A stretch of 64,000 bases of DNA, from contig QCNK01000004.1 in the NCBI GenBank assembly GCA_003210135.1, positions 1 to 64,000 on the forward strand, given 5' to 3'. Of the stretch, positions 8,337-17,783 are shown one piece after another. Position 1 is the first letter of the stretch. Every line of letters begins with the position of its first letter. This stretch comes from Prochlorococcus sp. AG-424-P23. Lineage in GTDB: Bacteria > Cyanobacteriota > Cyanobacteriia > PCC-6307 > Cyanobiaceae. The position numbers and the translations under genes were made by a program. The notes under the pieces were generated by a model that saw only the letters and a list, made by a program, of their open reading frames with translations, was not told the origin of the DNA and ran no database searches.

Positions 8337-11246
8337 ATGACATCTAAATTTGGGTCTGATTTGTTTATAAATAGGCATCTTGGGATAGGAGATAATGAAG
8401 AACGAATTATGCTGAACAAGCTTGGTTTTAATAATATTGATCAATTTATAAATCAAGTTATTCCTGAAGATATTCAGCTTAAAGATAAATCTTCAGAAAT
8501 ATTGCCCCAAGGTTGTTCAGAAATTGAGGCTTTAAAAGAATTAGAAGAGATTGCGAATAAAAATACTAAAATGAGATCACTAATAGGCCTTGGTTATTAT
8601 GACAATCACATGCCTAAAGTTATCCAAAGACATGTTCTTGAAAATCCAAGGTGGTACACGTCTTATACTCCATATCAAGCAGAAATTGCACAGGGAAGAT
8701 TAGAAGCTCTATTTAATTTTCAAACTATTATTTGTGAATTAACAGGATTTCCTGTCGCCAATGCATCTTTGTTAGATGAGGCTACTGCTGCTGCAGAAGC
8801 TATGGCCATGAGTTTTTCCGCAAGAAAAAATAAATCTTCAAAAGTGTACTTAGTGGAATCCAATGTATTTGATCATACTTTTAATGTTCTGCAAACCAGA
8901 GCAAAACCTTTGGGAATATCCTTAAAACGCTTTACTCAAAGCAACCTTCCTAATCATGATGATGTTTTTGGAATGTTGTTGCAATTACCTGGTAAAAATG
9001 GGGAATTATATGATCCCACATTCTTAATATCGCAAGCACATAGATCAGAAATCACTGTTACGGCATGTGTTGATCCACTGGCACAAGTTTTGATTAAACC
9101 AATTTCTGAATTTGGTGTTGATGTAGCAGTGGGTAGTATGCAAAGATTTGGAGTTCCAATGGGTTTTGGTGGCCCCCATGCAGCATATTTTGCTTGTAGC
9201 GAAAAATATAAAAGGCTGATACCCGGAAGAATTGTTGGGCAAACTCTATCTAAAAATGGAGAAAAGTCTCTAAGACTAGCATTGCAAACAAGAGAGCAAC
9301 ATATTAGAAGGGAAAAGGCCACTAGTAATATTTGTACTGCTCAATCTTTGTTAGCCATAATTTCTTCTTTTTATGCTATTTATCATGGACCCTCTGGATT
9401 AACCCAAATTGCCAAGAGATTAGTGGAATTGAGAATAAATTTAGAATCAAGTTTAGCTGCTCTAGGTTTTGATATTCCTGATGGAATAAGATTTGATAGT
9501 GTTGATGTTTACTCTGTGCACTCCCAGAGTATCCACAATGAAGCCTCAAAAAATGGCTATAACTTAAGAATTTTGCCGTTGGGATCAACTATTGAAAATT
9601 CAACTGGCTTTGGGATCACTTTAGATGAGCTTAGTAATGAAAAAGAAATCAAAGATATTTTGACTTTCATTGCAAAGCTTATAGAAAAAGAAGAAGATTT
9701 AGAGTATATAAAATTTGATAAAGTATTTCATCTTGAAAGTTTAGCTTTGAGATCCAGTGGATGGATGCAGCAAGATATATTCACAAATTACCAAAGTGAA
9801 ACTGAATTAATGAGATATATATTTCGACTTGCAGAAAAAGATTTTTCTTTGGTAGATGGGATGATGCCATTGGGAAGCTGTACCATGAAGTTAAATTCTG
9901 CAGCAGAGTTAAATCCAGTCTCTTGGGCTAATTTATCTTCCATTCATCCTTTTTCCCCACCAGATCAAACTAAAGGCTATTCAAAAATTATATCTGACCT
10001 AGAAAAATGGATAAGTGAGATTGTTGGTTTAAATTCAGTTTCTTTTCAACCAAATGCAGGCTCTCAAGGAGAGTTTGCAGGTTTATTGGCAATAAATTCT
10101 TATTTTGAATCAAAAGGTGAACTGTTAAGAAAAAAATGTTTAATTCCAAAAAGTGCTCATGGAACAAATCCTGCTAGTGCAGTTATGGCAGGTTTTGAAG
10201 TGTTAACTGTTGAATGTGATGTCGAAGGAAATATTGATTTTCAAGATTTGTCAATCAAGGTAAAGAAATTTGATAACCAAATAGGTGCTCTTATGTTGAC
10301 TTATCCCTCTACTCATGGAGTTTTTGAATTACAAATCAGAAAGATATGTGATTTAATTCACTCTGTTGGAGGATTTGTCTATTTAGATGGAGCAAATTTG
10401 AACGCTCAGGTTGGATTATGTAAACCGGGGAATTATGGTGTTGATGTTTGTCATTTGAATTTACATAAAACATTCTGCATCCCACATGGAGGTGGTGGTC
10501 CAGGAGTAGGTCCAGTTGCTGCATCAGAAACTTTAAGCCCATTTCTTCCTACTCATTCTTTAATGGATAATAATTTATCTATTGGTTCCAATTACGTATC
10601 TTCTGCCAAGCATGGGAGTGCAAGTATTCTCCCAATAAGCTGGATGTACATAAAAATGGCTGGTTTTAGTGGTTTAAGGAAAGCAACTGCCCATGCAATT
10701 TTATCTGCAAATTATATTGCGCATTCTTTAAAGCATAAATTCAAGATTCTTTATAAAGGAAAAAATAATTTTGTCGCACATGAATGTATTTTAGATTTTA
10801 GGGATTTAAAATCTAAAACTGGTTTGAGTGTAAATGATTTAGCTAAACGATTAATAGATTATAGTTTTCATGCCCCAACAATCAGTTGGCCTGTTCCAGA
10901 GACGATAATGATAGAGCCTACTGAAAGTGAAAGTTTGATTGAATTGGATAGATTTTGCGAGGCTATGCTATTGATTGGAGAAGAAATCAGCGAAATAGAA
11001 AATAATGTTGCATTAAAGAATAATAATGTAATAAGTAACGCTCCCCATACGCTGAAAGAGTTAATTGCTGATAATTGGCATTATCCTTATTCAAAAGAAA
11101 AAGCTTCTTTTCCTTATAAAAATCCAACTTCTATTAAGTTTTGGTCTTCAGTTTCTAGGATCAATAATGCATATGGCGATCGCAATTTAATTTGTTCTTG
11201 CAATGTAAATCAAGGCGAGACTTTCGAAGAAAAAAAATGTGCTTAA
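8337..11246 (+). CDS. gcvP: Glycine dehydrogenase (decarboxylating), P protein
   Basis: PLP-dependent decarboxylase of the glycine cleavage system. In cyanobacteria it salvages photorespiratory glycine and supplies C1 units. The 969-residue protein is the fused, homodimeric form with two homologous halves: an N-terminal half including GLGYYDNHMP and a C-terminal half carrying the PLP lysine K711 in HLNLHKTFCIPHGGGGPG. The glycine-rich loop follows directly. It ends with a Cys-containing tail (LICSCNVNQGETFEEKKCA). It is the last gene of the probable PLP lyase-gcvH-gcvP unit and is followed by a short hairpin at the stop codon. Confidence 0.97.
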   Translation: MTSKFGSDLFINRHLGIGDNEERIMLNKLGFNNIDQFINQVIPEDIQLKDKSSEILPQGCSEIEALKELEEIANKNTKMRSLIGLGYYDNHMPKVIQRHVLENPRWYTSYTPYQAEIAQGRLEALFNFQTIICELTGFPVANASLLDEATAAAEAMAMSFSARKNKSSKVYLVESNVFDHTFNVLQTRAKPLGISLKRFTQSNLPNHDDVFGMLLQLPGKNGELYDPTFLISQAHRSEITVTACVDPLAQVLIKPISEFGVDVAVGSMQRFGVPMGFGGPHAAYFACSEKYKRLIPGRIVGQTLSKNGEKSLRLALQTREQHIRREKATSNICTAQSLLAIISSFYAIYHGPSGLTQIAKRLVELRINLESSLAALGFDIPDGIRFDSVDVYSVHSQSIHNEASKNGYNLRILPLGSTIENSTGFGITLDELSNEKEIKDILTFIAKLIEKEEDLEYIKFDKVFHLESLALRSSGWMQQDIFTNYQSETELMRYIFRLAEKDFSLVDGMMPLGSCTMKLNSAAELNPVSWANLSSIHPFSPPDQTKGYSKIISDLEKWISEIVGLNSVSFQPNAGSQGEFAGLLAINSYFESKGELLRKKCLIPKSAHGTNPASAVMAGFEVLTVECDVEGNIDFQDLSIKVKKFDNQIGALMLTYPSTHGVFELQIRKICDLIHSVGGFVYLDGANLNAQVGLCKPGNYGVDVCHLNLHKTFCIPHGGGGPGVGPVAASETLSPFLPTHSLMDNNLSIGSNYVSSAKHGSASILPISWMYIKMAGFSGLRKATAHAILSANYIAHSLKHKFKILYKGKNNFVAHECILDFRDLKSKTGLSVNDLAKRLIDYSFHAPTISWPVPETIMIEPTESESLIELDRFCEAMLLIGEEISEIENNVALKNNNVISNAPHTLKELIADNWHYPYSKEKASFPYKNPTSIKFWSSVSRINNAYGDRNLICSCNVNQGETFEEKKCA

Positions 11247-11261
11247 AGGACTAGCGTCCTT
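11246..11261 (+). terminator. Short hairpin at gcvP stop, possible terminator
   Basis: The inverted repeat AAGGAC-TAGC-GTCCTT gives a 6-bp stem with a 4-base loop starting at the last base of the gcvP stop codon. What follows is AT-rich (ATATTTACTT) but is not a clean T-run, so it may be a weak intrinsic terminator or a 3'-end stabiliser. The spacer to the next ORF (11247-11375) is otherwise AT-rich with no recognised element. Confidence 0.45.
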
Positions 11262-11375
11262 ATATTTACTTAGTTATTATCAGTAAGAATAAAAATTTAA
11301 TATTTTCTTATAGAATTTTTTTAAATTTTTTTATTAAAATAATCGGGCATCAAATTTTTTGGGGTATTTGAAGCT

Positions 11376-11624
11376 ATGACCAAAGATTTTAATTCTGGTA
11401 ATGTTAAGCACCTGCCAGTTAAAAACGTAGATTTACCAAATTTTGTCAATAATTTTTCGGGAGATAACTCAAATATTTGTTCTATTGAGGGAACTAATGT
11501 TATAAGAGTACCTTTTGGTAAAAAATTTTCAAAGAAAAAAAGGCCTGAAAAGAATCAAAATATCGCTACTCTAATACTTCCTTTAAGTTCGTATAATAAT
11601 CCCACGCCTCCAAACGTAGCATAA
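11376..11624 (+). CDS. Small hypothetical protein (82 aa)
   Basis: I do not recognise this protein. It starts with ATG at 11376 and has no strong ribosome-binding site. It is hydrophilic with no signal peptide or membrane helix. A central basic patch (PFGKKFSKKKRPEKNQN) is followed by a hydrophobic strand-like stretch (IATLILPLSS) and a Pro-rich end. It sits between gcvP (129 bases upstream) and the convergent sqdX (12 bases downstream). Codon use looks like that of its neighbours. It could be a lineage-restricted protein, or less likely a non-coding open frame. Confidence 0.5.
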   Translation: MTKDFNSGNVKHLPVKNVDLPNFVNNFSGDNSNICSIEGTNVIRVPFGKKFSKKKRPEKNQNIATLILPLSSYNNPTPPNVA

Positions 11625-11627
11625 TTA

Positions 11628-11643
11628 AGATTAATTTTAATCT
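11628..11643. terminator. AT-rich palindrome between convergent genes, possible bidirectional terminator
   Basis: The palindrome AGATTAA-TT-TTAATCT lies where the small ORF and sqdX converge, and it overlaps the last codons of sqdX. As RNA it could fold into a 5-bp stem with a 6-base loop, which is weak. Its position between two gene ends supports a termination role. The low sequence complexity argues for caution. Confidence 0.25.
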
Positions 11644-12770
11644 ATTTCTTTGAGAGTATCTGCATAATAATTTTGCAGTTGTAGTGTTGCTTGATTCCAA
11701 TCCCATTTTTCTGCTTCGTTTCGTGCCTCTTTTCTCATAACTTCTCTTTTATCTTCATTCTCTAGAATTTTTTTTGTCGCTTCAATCAAACTTTGTTCCC
11801 CATTATCTTTTTCATCAGGATCATATAAACAACCATTAATCCCATCGCTAATAATATCTGGAATCCCTCCCTTGTTGGCTCCAATAACTGGACATCCTGC
11901 TGCCATTGCTTCTAGTAAAACTAACCCAAGTGTTTCTGTACTAGATGGAAATAAAAATATATCTCCAGAGGCATAGGCGCTAGCAAGTTCATCGCCAGAT
12001 AAGTATCCTATGAAATTAGTCTTTGTATTTTCGAAGATTTTTTCAAGCTGGTTTCTATATGGTCCGTCTCCTACAAGTGCTAGGCATGCATTAGGAATAC
12101 TTTCTAAGACTGGTTTAATTCTCTCAATTTGTTTTTCTGCTGATAATCTTCCTACATAAATCAATAAGTAATTAGCGTCTTTATATTCCCCAAATAATTT
12201 TTTTCTCATTTTCTCACTTCTCAAATCTGGTCTGAAACTGAAAGTATCTACTCCCCTTTGCCATAGAGCAGTCCTTTGAATACCTTTATCTTTTAATTCA
12301 TTGACCATAGCGGTGGAAGTACATAAATTTAACAAGGCTTGATTATGAGCTGCTTTAAGCAATTCCCACAAAAGTGGCTCTAACATACCCATACCGTAAT
12401 GTTCCAGATATTTTGGAAGATGAGTATGGTAACTGGCAATTAAAGGAATATTATTAGTTTTCGCTAACCATATGCCACCCAAGCCAAGTACAGCTGGATT
12501 AACAACATGTATCAAATCTGGGTTAAATTTTTCTAACTTATCTGAGACTGCAGGACCTGGTAAACCTAGCTTCAACTCTGGGTATAAGGGTAATGGCATT
12601 GCAGCAACTCCAACTACAGTTGCACCCATATATGATTCTGGACACCCTTCTGGACAAAAAATTATAACTTCATCACCATTTTTTATTAAAAATTCAATCG
12701 TTTTAGTCAGTCTTGTGACTATGCCATCAACTTTAGGTAAAAAAGTTTCAGTAAACAATGCAATTTTCAC
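11637..12770 (-). CDS. sqdX: Sulfoquinovosyltransferase (sulfolipid synthase, GT4)
   Basis: Transfers sulfoquinovose from UDP-sulfoquinovose to diacylglycerol, the last step of sulfoquinovosyl-diacylglycerol synthesis at the membrane. The 377-residue protein is a GT-B fold glycosyltransferase. The N-terminus (MKIALFTETFLPKVDGIVTR) is typical of the family. The GT4 nucleotide-sugar motif is FPSSTETLGLVLLEAMAAG, with the E-X7-E spacing in the C-terminal half. Its neighbour 27 bases upstream on the same strand is sqdB, which makes the sugar donor, and this supports the assignment over a general GT4 call. Confidence 0.93.
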   Translation of the reverse strand: MKIALFTETFLPKVDGIVTRLTKTIEFLIKNGDEVIIFCPEGCPESYMGATVVGVAAMPLPLYPELKLGLPGPAVSDKLEKFNPDLIHVVNPAVLGLGGIWLAKTNNIPLIASYHTHLPKYLEHYGMGMLEPLLWELLKAAHNQALLNLCTSTAMVNELKDKGIQRTALWQRGVDTFSFRPDLRSEKMRKKLFGEYKDANYLLIYVGRLSAEKQIERIKPVLESIPNACLALVGDGPYRNQLEKIFENTKTNFIGYLSGDELASAYASGDIFLFPSSTETLGLVLLEAMAAGCPVIGANKGGIPDIISDGINGCLYDPDEKDNGEQSLIEATKKILENEDKREVMRKEARNEAEKWDWNQATLQLQNYYADTLKEID

Positions 12771-12797
12771 TTTCTTAAGGTAACTATTTTAGAAATT

Positions 12798-13991
12798 TTA
12801 ATTTGTCTTTATTGCCTCAGCTTGTTTTTTAGTCCAGGATGAAACACAAGGTATGCGCTTAAGATCACATCTATTGGAGTATTTTTTGGCAACTTCAACA
12901 ACTTCTTCTAATAAGCCATTATCAAGAGTCGTTGGGTTTAAACCTAATTCTATAAAACATTTATTATCAACAATTAGATCATTTTCTACCGCTTCATTCC
13001 TTGGATTTGGTAAATAATTAATATCAGCTCCTGTTAGAGAAGCAACTTTTTTTGCTAGTTCTCCAACTTGGTGACTCTCAGTCATTTGATTAAAGATTTT
13101 GACTCTTTCTCCAGATTTTGGAGGATTTTCAAGAGCAAGTTGTACGCATTTTACAGAGTCTTTTATATGTATAAATGCTCTTGTTTGCCCGCCTGTACCA
13201 TGTACACTTAATGGATATCCAATTGCAGCTTGCATTAGAAATCTGTTTAAAACAGTTCCATAATCTCCGTCATAGTCAAATCGGTTTGTCAATCTAGGAT
13301 CTTTTAATGTTGCTTCTGTATTTGTTCCCCAAACAATGCCTTGATGTAAATCAGTAATCCTTACAAGATCATTTTTGTTGTAGTAAAGAAATAATAATTG
13401 ATCTAAGGTTTTAGTCATATGGTAAACGCTACCTGGACTTGCAGGGTGTAATATTTCTTCTTCAAATCGGCTTCCATCTGGTTGTGGAACTTCAACTTTT
13501 AGATAACCTTCTGGAATTGTTGCACCTCTATGTGATCCATATCCATAGACTCCCATTGTTCCTAAATGAACAACATGAATATCTAAATTACTCTCTACTA
13601 TTGCAGCAAGAAGGTTGTGGGTGCCATTAACATTATTATCCACTGTATATCTTTTGGTGAAACTGGATTTCATCGAGTAAGGTGCTGCTCTTTGTTCTGC
13701 AAAATGGATCACGGAATCTGGTTTTTCATCAATTAGCAAATTGAGCAATTTTTGATATTGTTTAGAGATATCCATATTAAGAAATCTCATAGGCTTACCT
13801 CCAATCTCTTCCCATGCAGAAAGTCGTTCTGTTATCGAAGCAATTGGAGTTAAAGATTCTACCTCTAGATCAATATCAATTTTTCTACGACTTAAATTGT
13901 CGACAATAATAACATCATGATTTTGCTCTGCTAAATTAACCGCACAAGGCCAACCGCAAAAACCATCTCCACCTAGAACAATAACTTTCAC
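12798..13991 (-). CDS. sqdB: UDP-sulfoquinovose synthase
   Basis: Uses UDP-glucose and sulfite to form UDP-sulfoquinovose, the head-group donor for sulfolipid. It is a short-chain dehydrogenase/epimerase-type NAD enzyme. The N-terminal Rossmann motif is VLGGDGFCGWPCAVNLA. The catalytic YxxxK is in GSVYHMTKTLD, and WGTNTEATLKDPRLTNRFDYD is characteristic of SqdB. The length of 397 residues is normal. Sulfolipid replaces phospholipid in phosphate-poor ocean water, which fits a picocyanobacterium. It is the first gene of the sqdB-sqdX pair. The 171-base spacer upstream of it (13992-14162) shows no clear element. Confidence 0.96.
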   Translation of the reverse strand: MKVIVLGGDGFCGWPCAVNLAEQNHDVIIVDNLSRRKIDIDLEVESLTPIASITERLSAWEEIGGKPMRFLNMDISKQYQKLLNLLIDEKPDSVIHFAEQRAAPYSMKSSFTKRYTVDNNVNGTHNLLAAIVESNLDIHVVHLGTMGVYGYGSHRGATIPEGYLKVEVPQPDGSRFEEEILHPASPGSVYHMTKTLDQLLFLYYNKNDLVRITDLHQGIVWGTNTEATLKDPRLTNRFDYDGDYGTVLNRFLMQAAIGYPLSVHGTGGQTRAFIHIKDSVKCVQLALENPPKSGERVKIFNQMTESHQVGELAKKVASLTGADINYLPNPRNEAVENDLIVDNKCFIELGLNPTTLDNGLLEEVVEVAKKYSNRCDLKRIPCVSSWTKKQAEAIKTN

Positions 13992-14162
13992 TCAGAACTC
14001 CAGAATTAAAAGATTCATAATATATTTATTAAATTACTACAGTGTGCTTCCAATTTGCGAAAAAACATTGTAAAAAGTTTCAAATCTTCTTTCTTAATAC
14101 GATAAAAAAAAGCAAATAATAAATTTTTTACTTTCTTTTTAAACTTTGCTAAATAAAGAGAA

Positions 14163-14957
14163 TTAGATAGATATGTTTTTTTCCGGCGAGCTAGCTACAG
14201 CAAAGTCTTGTTTTTTAATTCTTCCTGCCAGAAAAGCTTGCCTGCCAGCTTTCACACTATAATTTATTGCTTGAGCCATTAGAGGAGGATTTACAGCTTG
14301 TGCTATTGCACTATTGATTAAGACGCCATCAGCTCCAATTTCCATAGCTTGAGAAGCTTCACTAGGCACTCCAATTCCTGCGTCAATTATTACTGGCACT
14401 TTTGCATTCTCAATAATTATCCTTATATTTGATAAATTTAACAAACCTTGCCCGGAGCCTATGGGTGAGCCCAATGGCATTACAGTTGCACAACCTATTT
14501 CTTCTAGTCTTTTTGCAAGAATAGGATCTGCATTGATATAAGGAAGTACAGCGAAACCCTTTTTTATTAAAATTTCGGCTGCTTTAAGAGTTTCTATTGG
14601 ATCTGGTAGCAAATACTTTTTGTCAGGAATAACTTCTAACTTCACAAAATTATTTTCTTCTTGACCAGATAATTTTGCAAGTTCTCTACCTAAAATTGCT
14701 ATTCTGACTGCCTCATCGGAATCAACACAACCAGCTGTATTAGGAAGCATCCAGTATTTTTCCCAGTTGATCTTTTCGAGCAAATTTTCTCCGGTCTGAT
14801 CATTTTTAATTCTTCTAACAGCGACGGTTATAATTTCCGTTTCAGAATTTGACAAACTTTCCACCATATCTTGAGTAGATTTGTATTTGCCAGTACCAAC
14901 CATTAATCTACTTGAAAATTGTTTTCCACCAATTAGTAAAGAAGAAGAATTGTCCAT
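14163..14957 (-). CDS. thiG: Thiazole synthase
   Basis: Forms the thiazole phosphate ring of thiamine from 1-deoxy-xylulose 5-phosphate, dehydroglycine and the ThiS thiocarboxylate. It is a TIM-barrel protein. The Schiff-base lysine is expected at K106 in [10 protein letters not shown]. Other signatures are MVGTGKYKS near the N-terminus, [19 protein letters not shown] and [16 protein letters not shown] near the C-terminus. The 264-residue length is normal. It lies two bases downstream of the ycf37-like gene, so the two are probably translated from one mRNA. thiS and thiO are not in the window. Confidence 0.96.
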   Translation of the reverse strand: MDNSSSLLIGGKQFSSRLMVGTGKYKSTQDMVESLSNSETEIITVAVRRIKNDQTGENLLEKINWEKYWMLPNTAGCVDSDEAVRIAILGRELAKLSGQEENNFVKLEVIPDKKYLLPDPIETLKAAEILIKKGFAVLPYINADPILAKRLEEIGCATVMPLGSPIGSGQGLLNLSNIRIIIENAKVPVIIDAGIGVPSEASQAMEIGADGVLINSAIAQAVNPPLMAQAINYSVKAGRQAFLAGRIKKQDFAVASSPEKNISI

Positions 14958-14959
14958 AT

Positions 14960-15517
14960 TTAGAATCCCTTATCTTTAATACCTTTATAAGGTTTATAAT
15001 TGTTTCTTTTTTCTAACTCCTTACTTTTTTTAATTGCTGTTTTGTTTTTTGGATCTATCATCAAAACCTTTTGATAAGTTTCATATGCCAAGTCGTAATC
15101 AAGTAAACGCTGTTGTGCTGATGCGAGGTTATTTAGGGCTATAGGATATTCTGGAAGTGATTTTATTGCAGAGTTATAGTGTTTAATTGCTTTTTTAAAT
15201 TCATTTTGAGCAGCATAAGAAAATCCTAAAGCATTATTTATTATCGCTTTGGCTTCATCAGGTTCATTTGCATAATTTTCAATTGCTTTTAAAAAAGTTT
15301 TAGTAGCTTCAGAATATAATCTTTTTTTTATCTGAATAGACCCAAATTCATATAATTCTGTAGCTTGCGTGAGAGAATCTAAACCTTTTTGCTCGAATTT
15401 TACTAAATTTAATTCTTCACTTCTTGTTTTTAGAAATTGTCTGAATACAAAAATAGAGATTATTATTAATACAACGAAAAGAATTATTAAATAAGATTGG
15501 AAGGAAGATATTTCCAT
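14960..15517 (-). CDS. ycf37: Ycf37-like TPR protein, membrane-anchored
   Basis: The 185-residue protein has an N-terminal membrane helix ([18 protein letters not shown], about residues 8-25), then about three TPR units. These include [39 protein letters not shown] and [20 protein letters not shown]. Ycf37 of cyanobacteria and plastids has the same architecture and assists photosystem I assembly or stability. I infer orthology from the layout plus the FVFRQ motif after the membrane helix. A generic TPR protein is the alternative. It is followed two bases later by thiG and preceded by rplT. Confidence 0.75.
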   Translation of the reverse strand: MEISSFQSYLIILFVVLIIISIFVFRQFLKTRSEELNLVKFEQKGLDSLTQATELYEFGSIQIKKRLYSEATKTFLKAIENYANEPDEAKAIINNALGFSYAAQNEFKKAIKHYNSAIKSLPEYPIALNNLASAQQRLLDYDLAYETYQKVLMIDPKNKTAIKKSKELEKRNNYKPYKGIKDKGF

Positions 15518-15553
15518 TATTTATATTTATTTTTCTAGATTATATTCTTTTTT

Positions 15554-15901
15554 CTACTTACTAACGGAAGAAACAATTTTTTCAAAACACTTAGGATCAT
15601 TTAAGGCTAATTGAGCAAGCATTTTTCTATTTATAATAATTTCTGAATTTTTCATGCCATTGATCAACTTGCTATAGTTTGTTCCATTTATCCTGGCAGA
15701 TGCGTTAATTCTAGAAATCCAAAGTCTTCTAAAATCTCTTTTTCTTCTTCTTCTATCTCTATAAGCATTACAAAGAGCTTTCATCACTCTTTGATTTGCT
15801 GTCCTGAAAAGATTTTTGTTGCCGCCTCTAAAACCTTTTGCAAGATTTAAGATTTTGTTTCTTCTTTTTCTGGCTATGTTGCCTCTTTTTACGCGTGCCA
15901 T
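15554..15901 (-). CDS. rplT: 50S ribosomal protein L20
   Basis: Primary rRNA-binding large-subunit protein bL20, which is needed early in assembly. The 115-residue basic protein has the typical start [20 protein letters not shown] and the conserved globular domain ([20 protein letters not shown]). It sits 28 bases downstream of rpmI, as in most bacteria, but infC is not adjacent; it is about 30 kb away in this window. Confidence 0.98.
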   Translation of the reverse strand: MARVKRGNIARKRRNKILNLAKGFRGGNKNLFRTANQRVMKALCNAYRDRRRRKRDFRRLWISRINASARINGTNYSKLINGMKNSEIIINRKMLAQLALNDPKCFEKIVSSVSK

Positions 15902-15929
15902 GAATATGTAATAAAAATTGGTTAAAGAT

Positions 15930-16127
15930 TTATGCGTATGGAATCATTAATCTTACATTATCAGCATCTCTTTCATCAACTACTGCTTTTGTTGATAGAT
16001 GTCTTTTTAATTTTGAGCTTTTATGATCAAGTAAATGATTATGGAAAGCTCTTCTTCTCATGAATTTACCCGTCGCAGTAGCTTTAAATCTTTTGGCAGC
16101 TGATTTACGAGTTTTTAGTTTAGACAT
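15930..16127 (-). CDS. rpmI: 50S ribosomal protein L35
   Basis: Small basic large-subunit protein bL35, 65 residues. The start [20 protein letters not shown] and the [16 protein letters not shown] segment are diagnostic. It heads the rpmI-rplT pair. The 91-base divergent spacer (16128-16218) to the SpoIID gene contains AT-rich promoter-like sequence, but I could not assign a single -10 box with confidence. Confidence 0.97.
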
Positions 16128-16218
16128 TTAAGTCAAATGTGTTTAATTAGGATAATCTAAACCTTTATACGCATTGGTGCAAATTAAAGTTTTTAATTGA
16201 TTAAGAAAGTTCTAACTT

Positions 16219-17757
16219 ATGAAACTTAAATTTGCCTTTTTAAACTTATTTTTAGGATGTATTTCTCTCCTTTTAATAAATATTAAATTTACTACAAATG
16301 TCAAAGCAGAAGAATTGCAAAAGGTTGAACTCAATAATGAAATTAAAAAAGGAAAATTTTTAATTGGTTTAAAGCAATATTTAGGCGGGGAGAATGACAG
16401 TTTTTCAAAAAAAAAGAATATTAATTTTATCACTGATAAAGGTTTTTTAAATCTGATATCGTCCAATGGTATTAAACATAAATCAAAAGAGATTAATATT
16501 AGTTGGGTGGATATACCCATCAAAAATCCAAAAACAATCGAAAGAATTGTGTTTGGTCCTTTTGCTAGCTATGAATCAGCAAAAAAACAAGCAGAGAACC
16601 TTAAAGATAAAGGCTTTAAGACGACTGTTGCCTACCCTAACAATTGGGAAGTATGGATTCCATTTGAAGATGATCTTCCAGAGTTTGAATTAAAATATAA
16701 GATTTCTAGAAAAATAAAAAATTTTCAAATTACTCCTGTTCTGAGAAGTGAATATAGTCTTATGAAACTCGAAGGGCCTATATATATTTATGCTCAAGAG
16801 GACATAACAATAAATGGTGTCAATTTTGGCAAAAATTTTTATTTACTAAAAGATTTATATGGAACTTGGACATTAGTTCAAAAAATTGAATTTGATGATT
16901 ATTTGGCAGGTGTTTTGCCATATGAAATTGGACCGAATTCTCCTGTAGAAGCACTCAAAGCTCAAGCAGTTCTTGCAAGAACTTGGGGAATATTTAATTC
17001 TGATAGATTTAATATGGACAAATATCATTTATGTATCACCACTCAATGCCAAGTTTATAAACCTCCTAAAATTACAAATAAAAACGTGAAAAAAGCTATA
17101 GAAGCAACTTCAAATTTAATTCTCACTTATAGAAATCAACCAATTAATGCTTTTTACCATGGTTCTAATGGTGGCGTATCTGCTACTGCAGGCGAGTCTT
17201 GGCAAATTCAAGATTATTCTTATTTCAATTCGATCATTGATGGTTCTAAATCATTAAATAAAATTTTTAAACTTCCAATTATAAATGAATCTGATTTAAA
17301 TAATTTTTTAGATTTTGATAAAGAACAGTTTTATGGGAGTAATCATTCTCTTTTTCGATGGAATAAGAAAATTTCTAGTCTTAAAATTAAAGAAAAGTTA
17401 ATTAAAAATAAACTTATAAATATTAATGACGATGTTTTGGATATAAATTCTATTGAACGTGGGCCAAGTGGCAGAGTGACAAAATTGGAAATACGAACGG
17501 ACAAAGTTAATAAATCTATTGTTCTAGTTAAAGATGATATTCGACGGGTATTAAATTTTATACCTAGTAATTTGTTTACTATTAATAAATTAAGTGATGA
17601 TTTATGGCTTTTGAGAGGAGGAGGCTTCGGTCATGGTGTAGGTTTATCTCAGTCAGGAGCGATTGAAATGGCTAAATTAGGATTTTCTTATGAACAAATA
17701 TTGAATCATTACTATAGAAAAGCAAAACTGAAAAAATTTGAGATATTGTCTCAATGA
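16219..17757 (+). CDS. SPOR/SpoIID-domain cell-wall protein, exported
   Basis: The 512-residue protein has an N-terminal signal peptide or anchor (hydrophobic residues about 5-25, ending NVKA). A SPOR-like segment follows (GPFASYESAKKQAENLKDKG, about residues 114-133). Then comes a SpoIID/LytB domain including FDDYLAGVLPYEIGPNSPVE, LKAQAVLARTW, FYHGSNGG and GGGFGHGVGLSQSGA near the C-terminus. SpoIID domains are lytic transglycosylases or amidase activators, and SPOR domains bind denuded septal peptidoglycan. A role in cell division or wall remodelling in the periplasm is therefore likely. The membrane glycosyltransferase starts 26 bases downstream. Confidence 0.85.
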   Translation: MKLKFAFLNLFLGCISLLLINIKFTTNVKAEELQKVELNNEIKKGKFLIGLKQYLGGENDSFSKKKNINFITDKGFLNLISSNGIKHKSKEINISWVDIPIKNPKTIERIVFGPFASYESAKKQAENLKDKGFKTTVAYPNNWEVWIPFEDDLPEFELKYKISRKIKNFQITPVLRSEYSLMKLEGPIYIYAQEDITINGVNFGKNFYLLKDLYGTWTLVQKIEFDDYLAGVLPYEIGPNSPVEALKAQAVLARTWGIFNSDRFNMDKYHLCITTQCQVYKPPKITNKNVKKAIEATSNLILTYRNQPINAFYHGSNGGVSATAGESWQIQDYSYFNSIIDGSKSLNKIFKLPIINESDLNNFLDFDKEQFYGSNHSLFRWNKKISSLKIKEKLIKNKLININDDVLDINSIERGPSGRVTKLEIRTDKVNKSIVLVKDDIRRVLNFIPSNLFTINKLSDDLWLLRGGGFGHGVGLSQSGAIEMAKLGFSYEQILNHYYRKAKLKKFEILSQ

Positions 17758-17783
17758 AAGTTAAGTAATTAAAATTTACTTTT

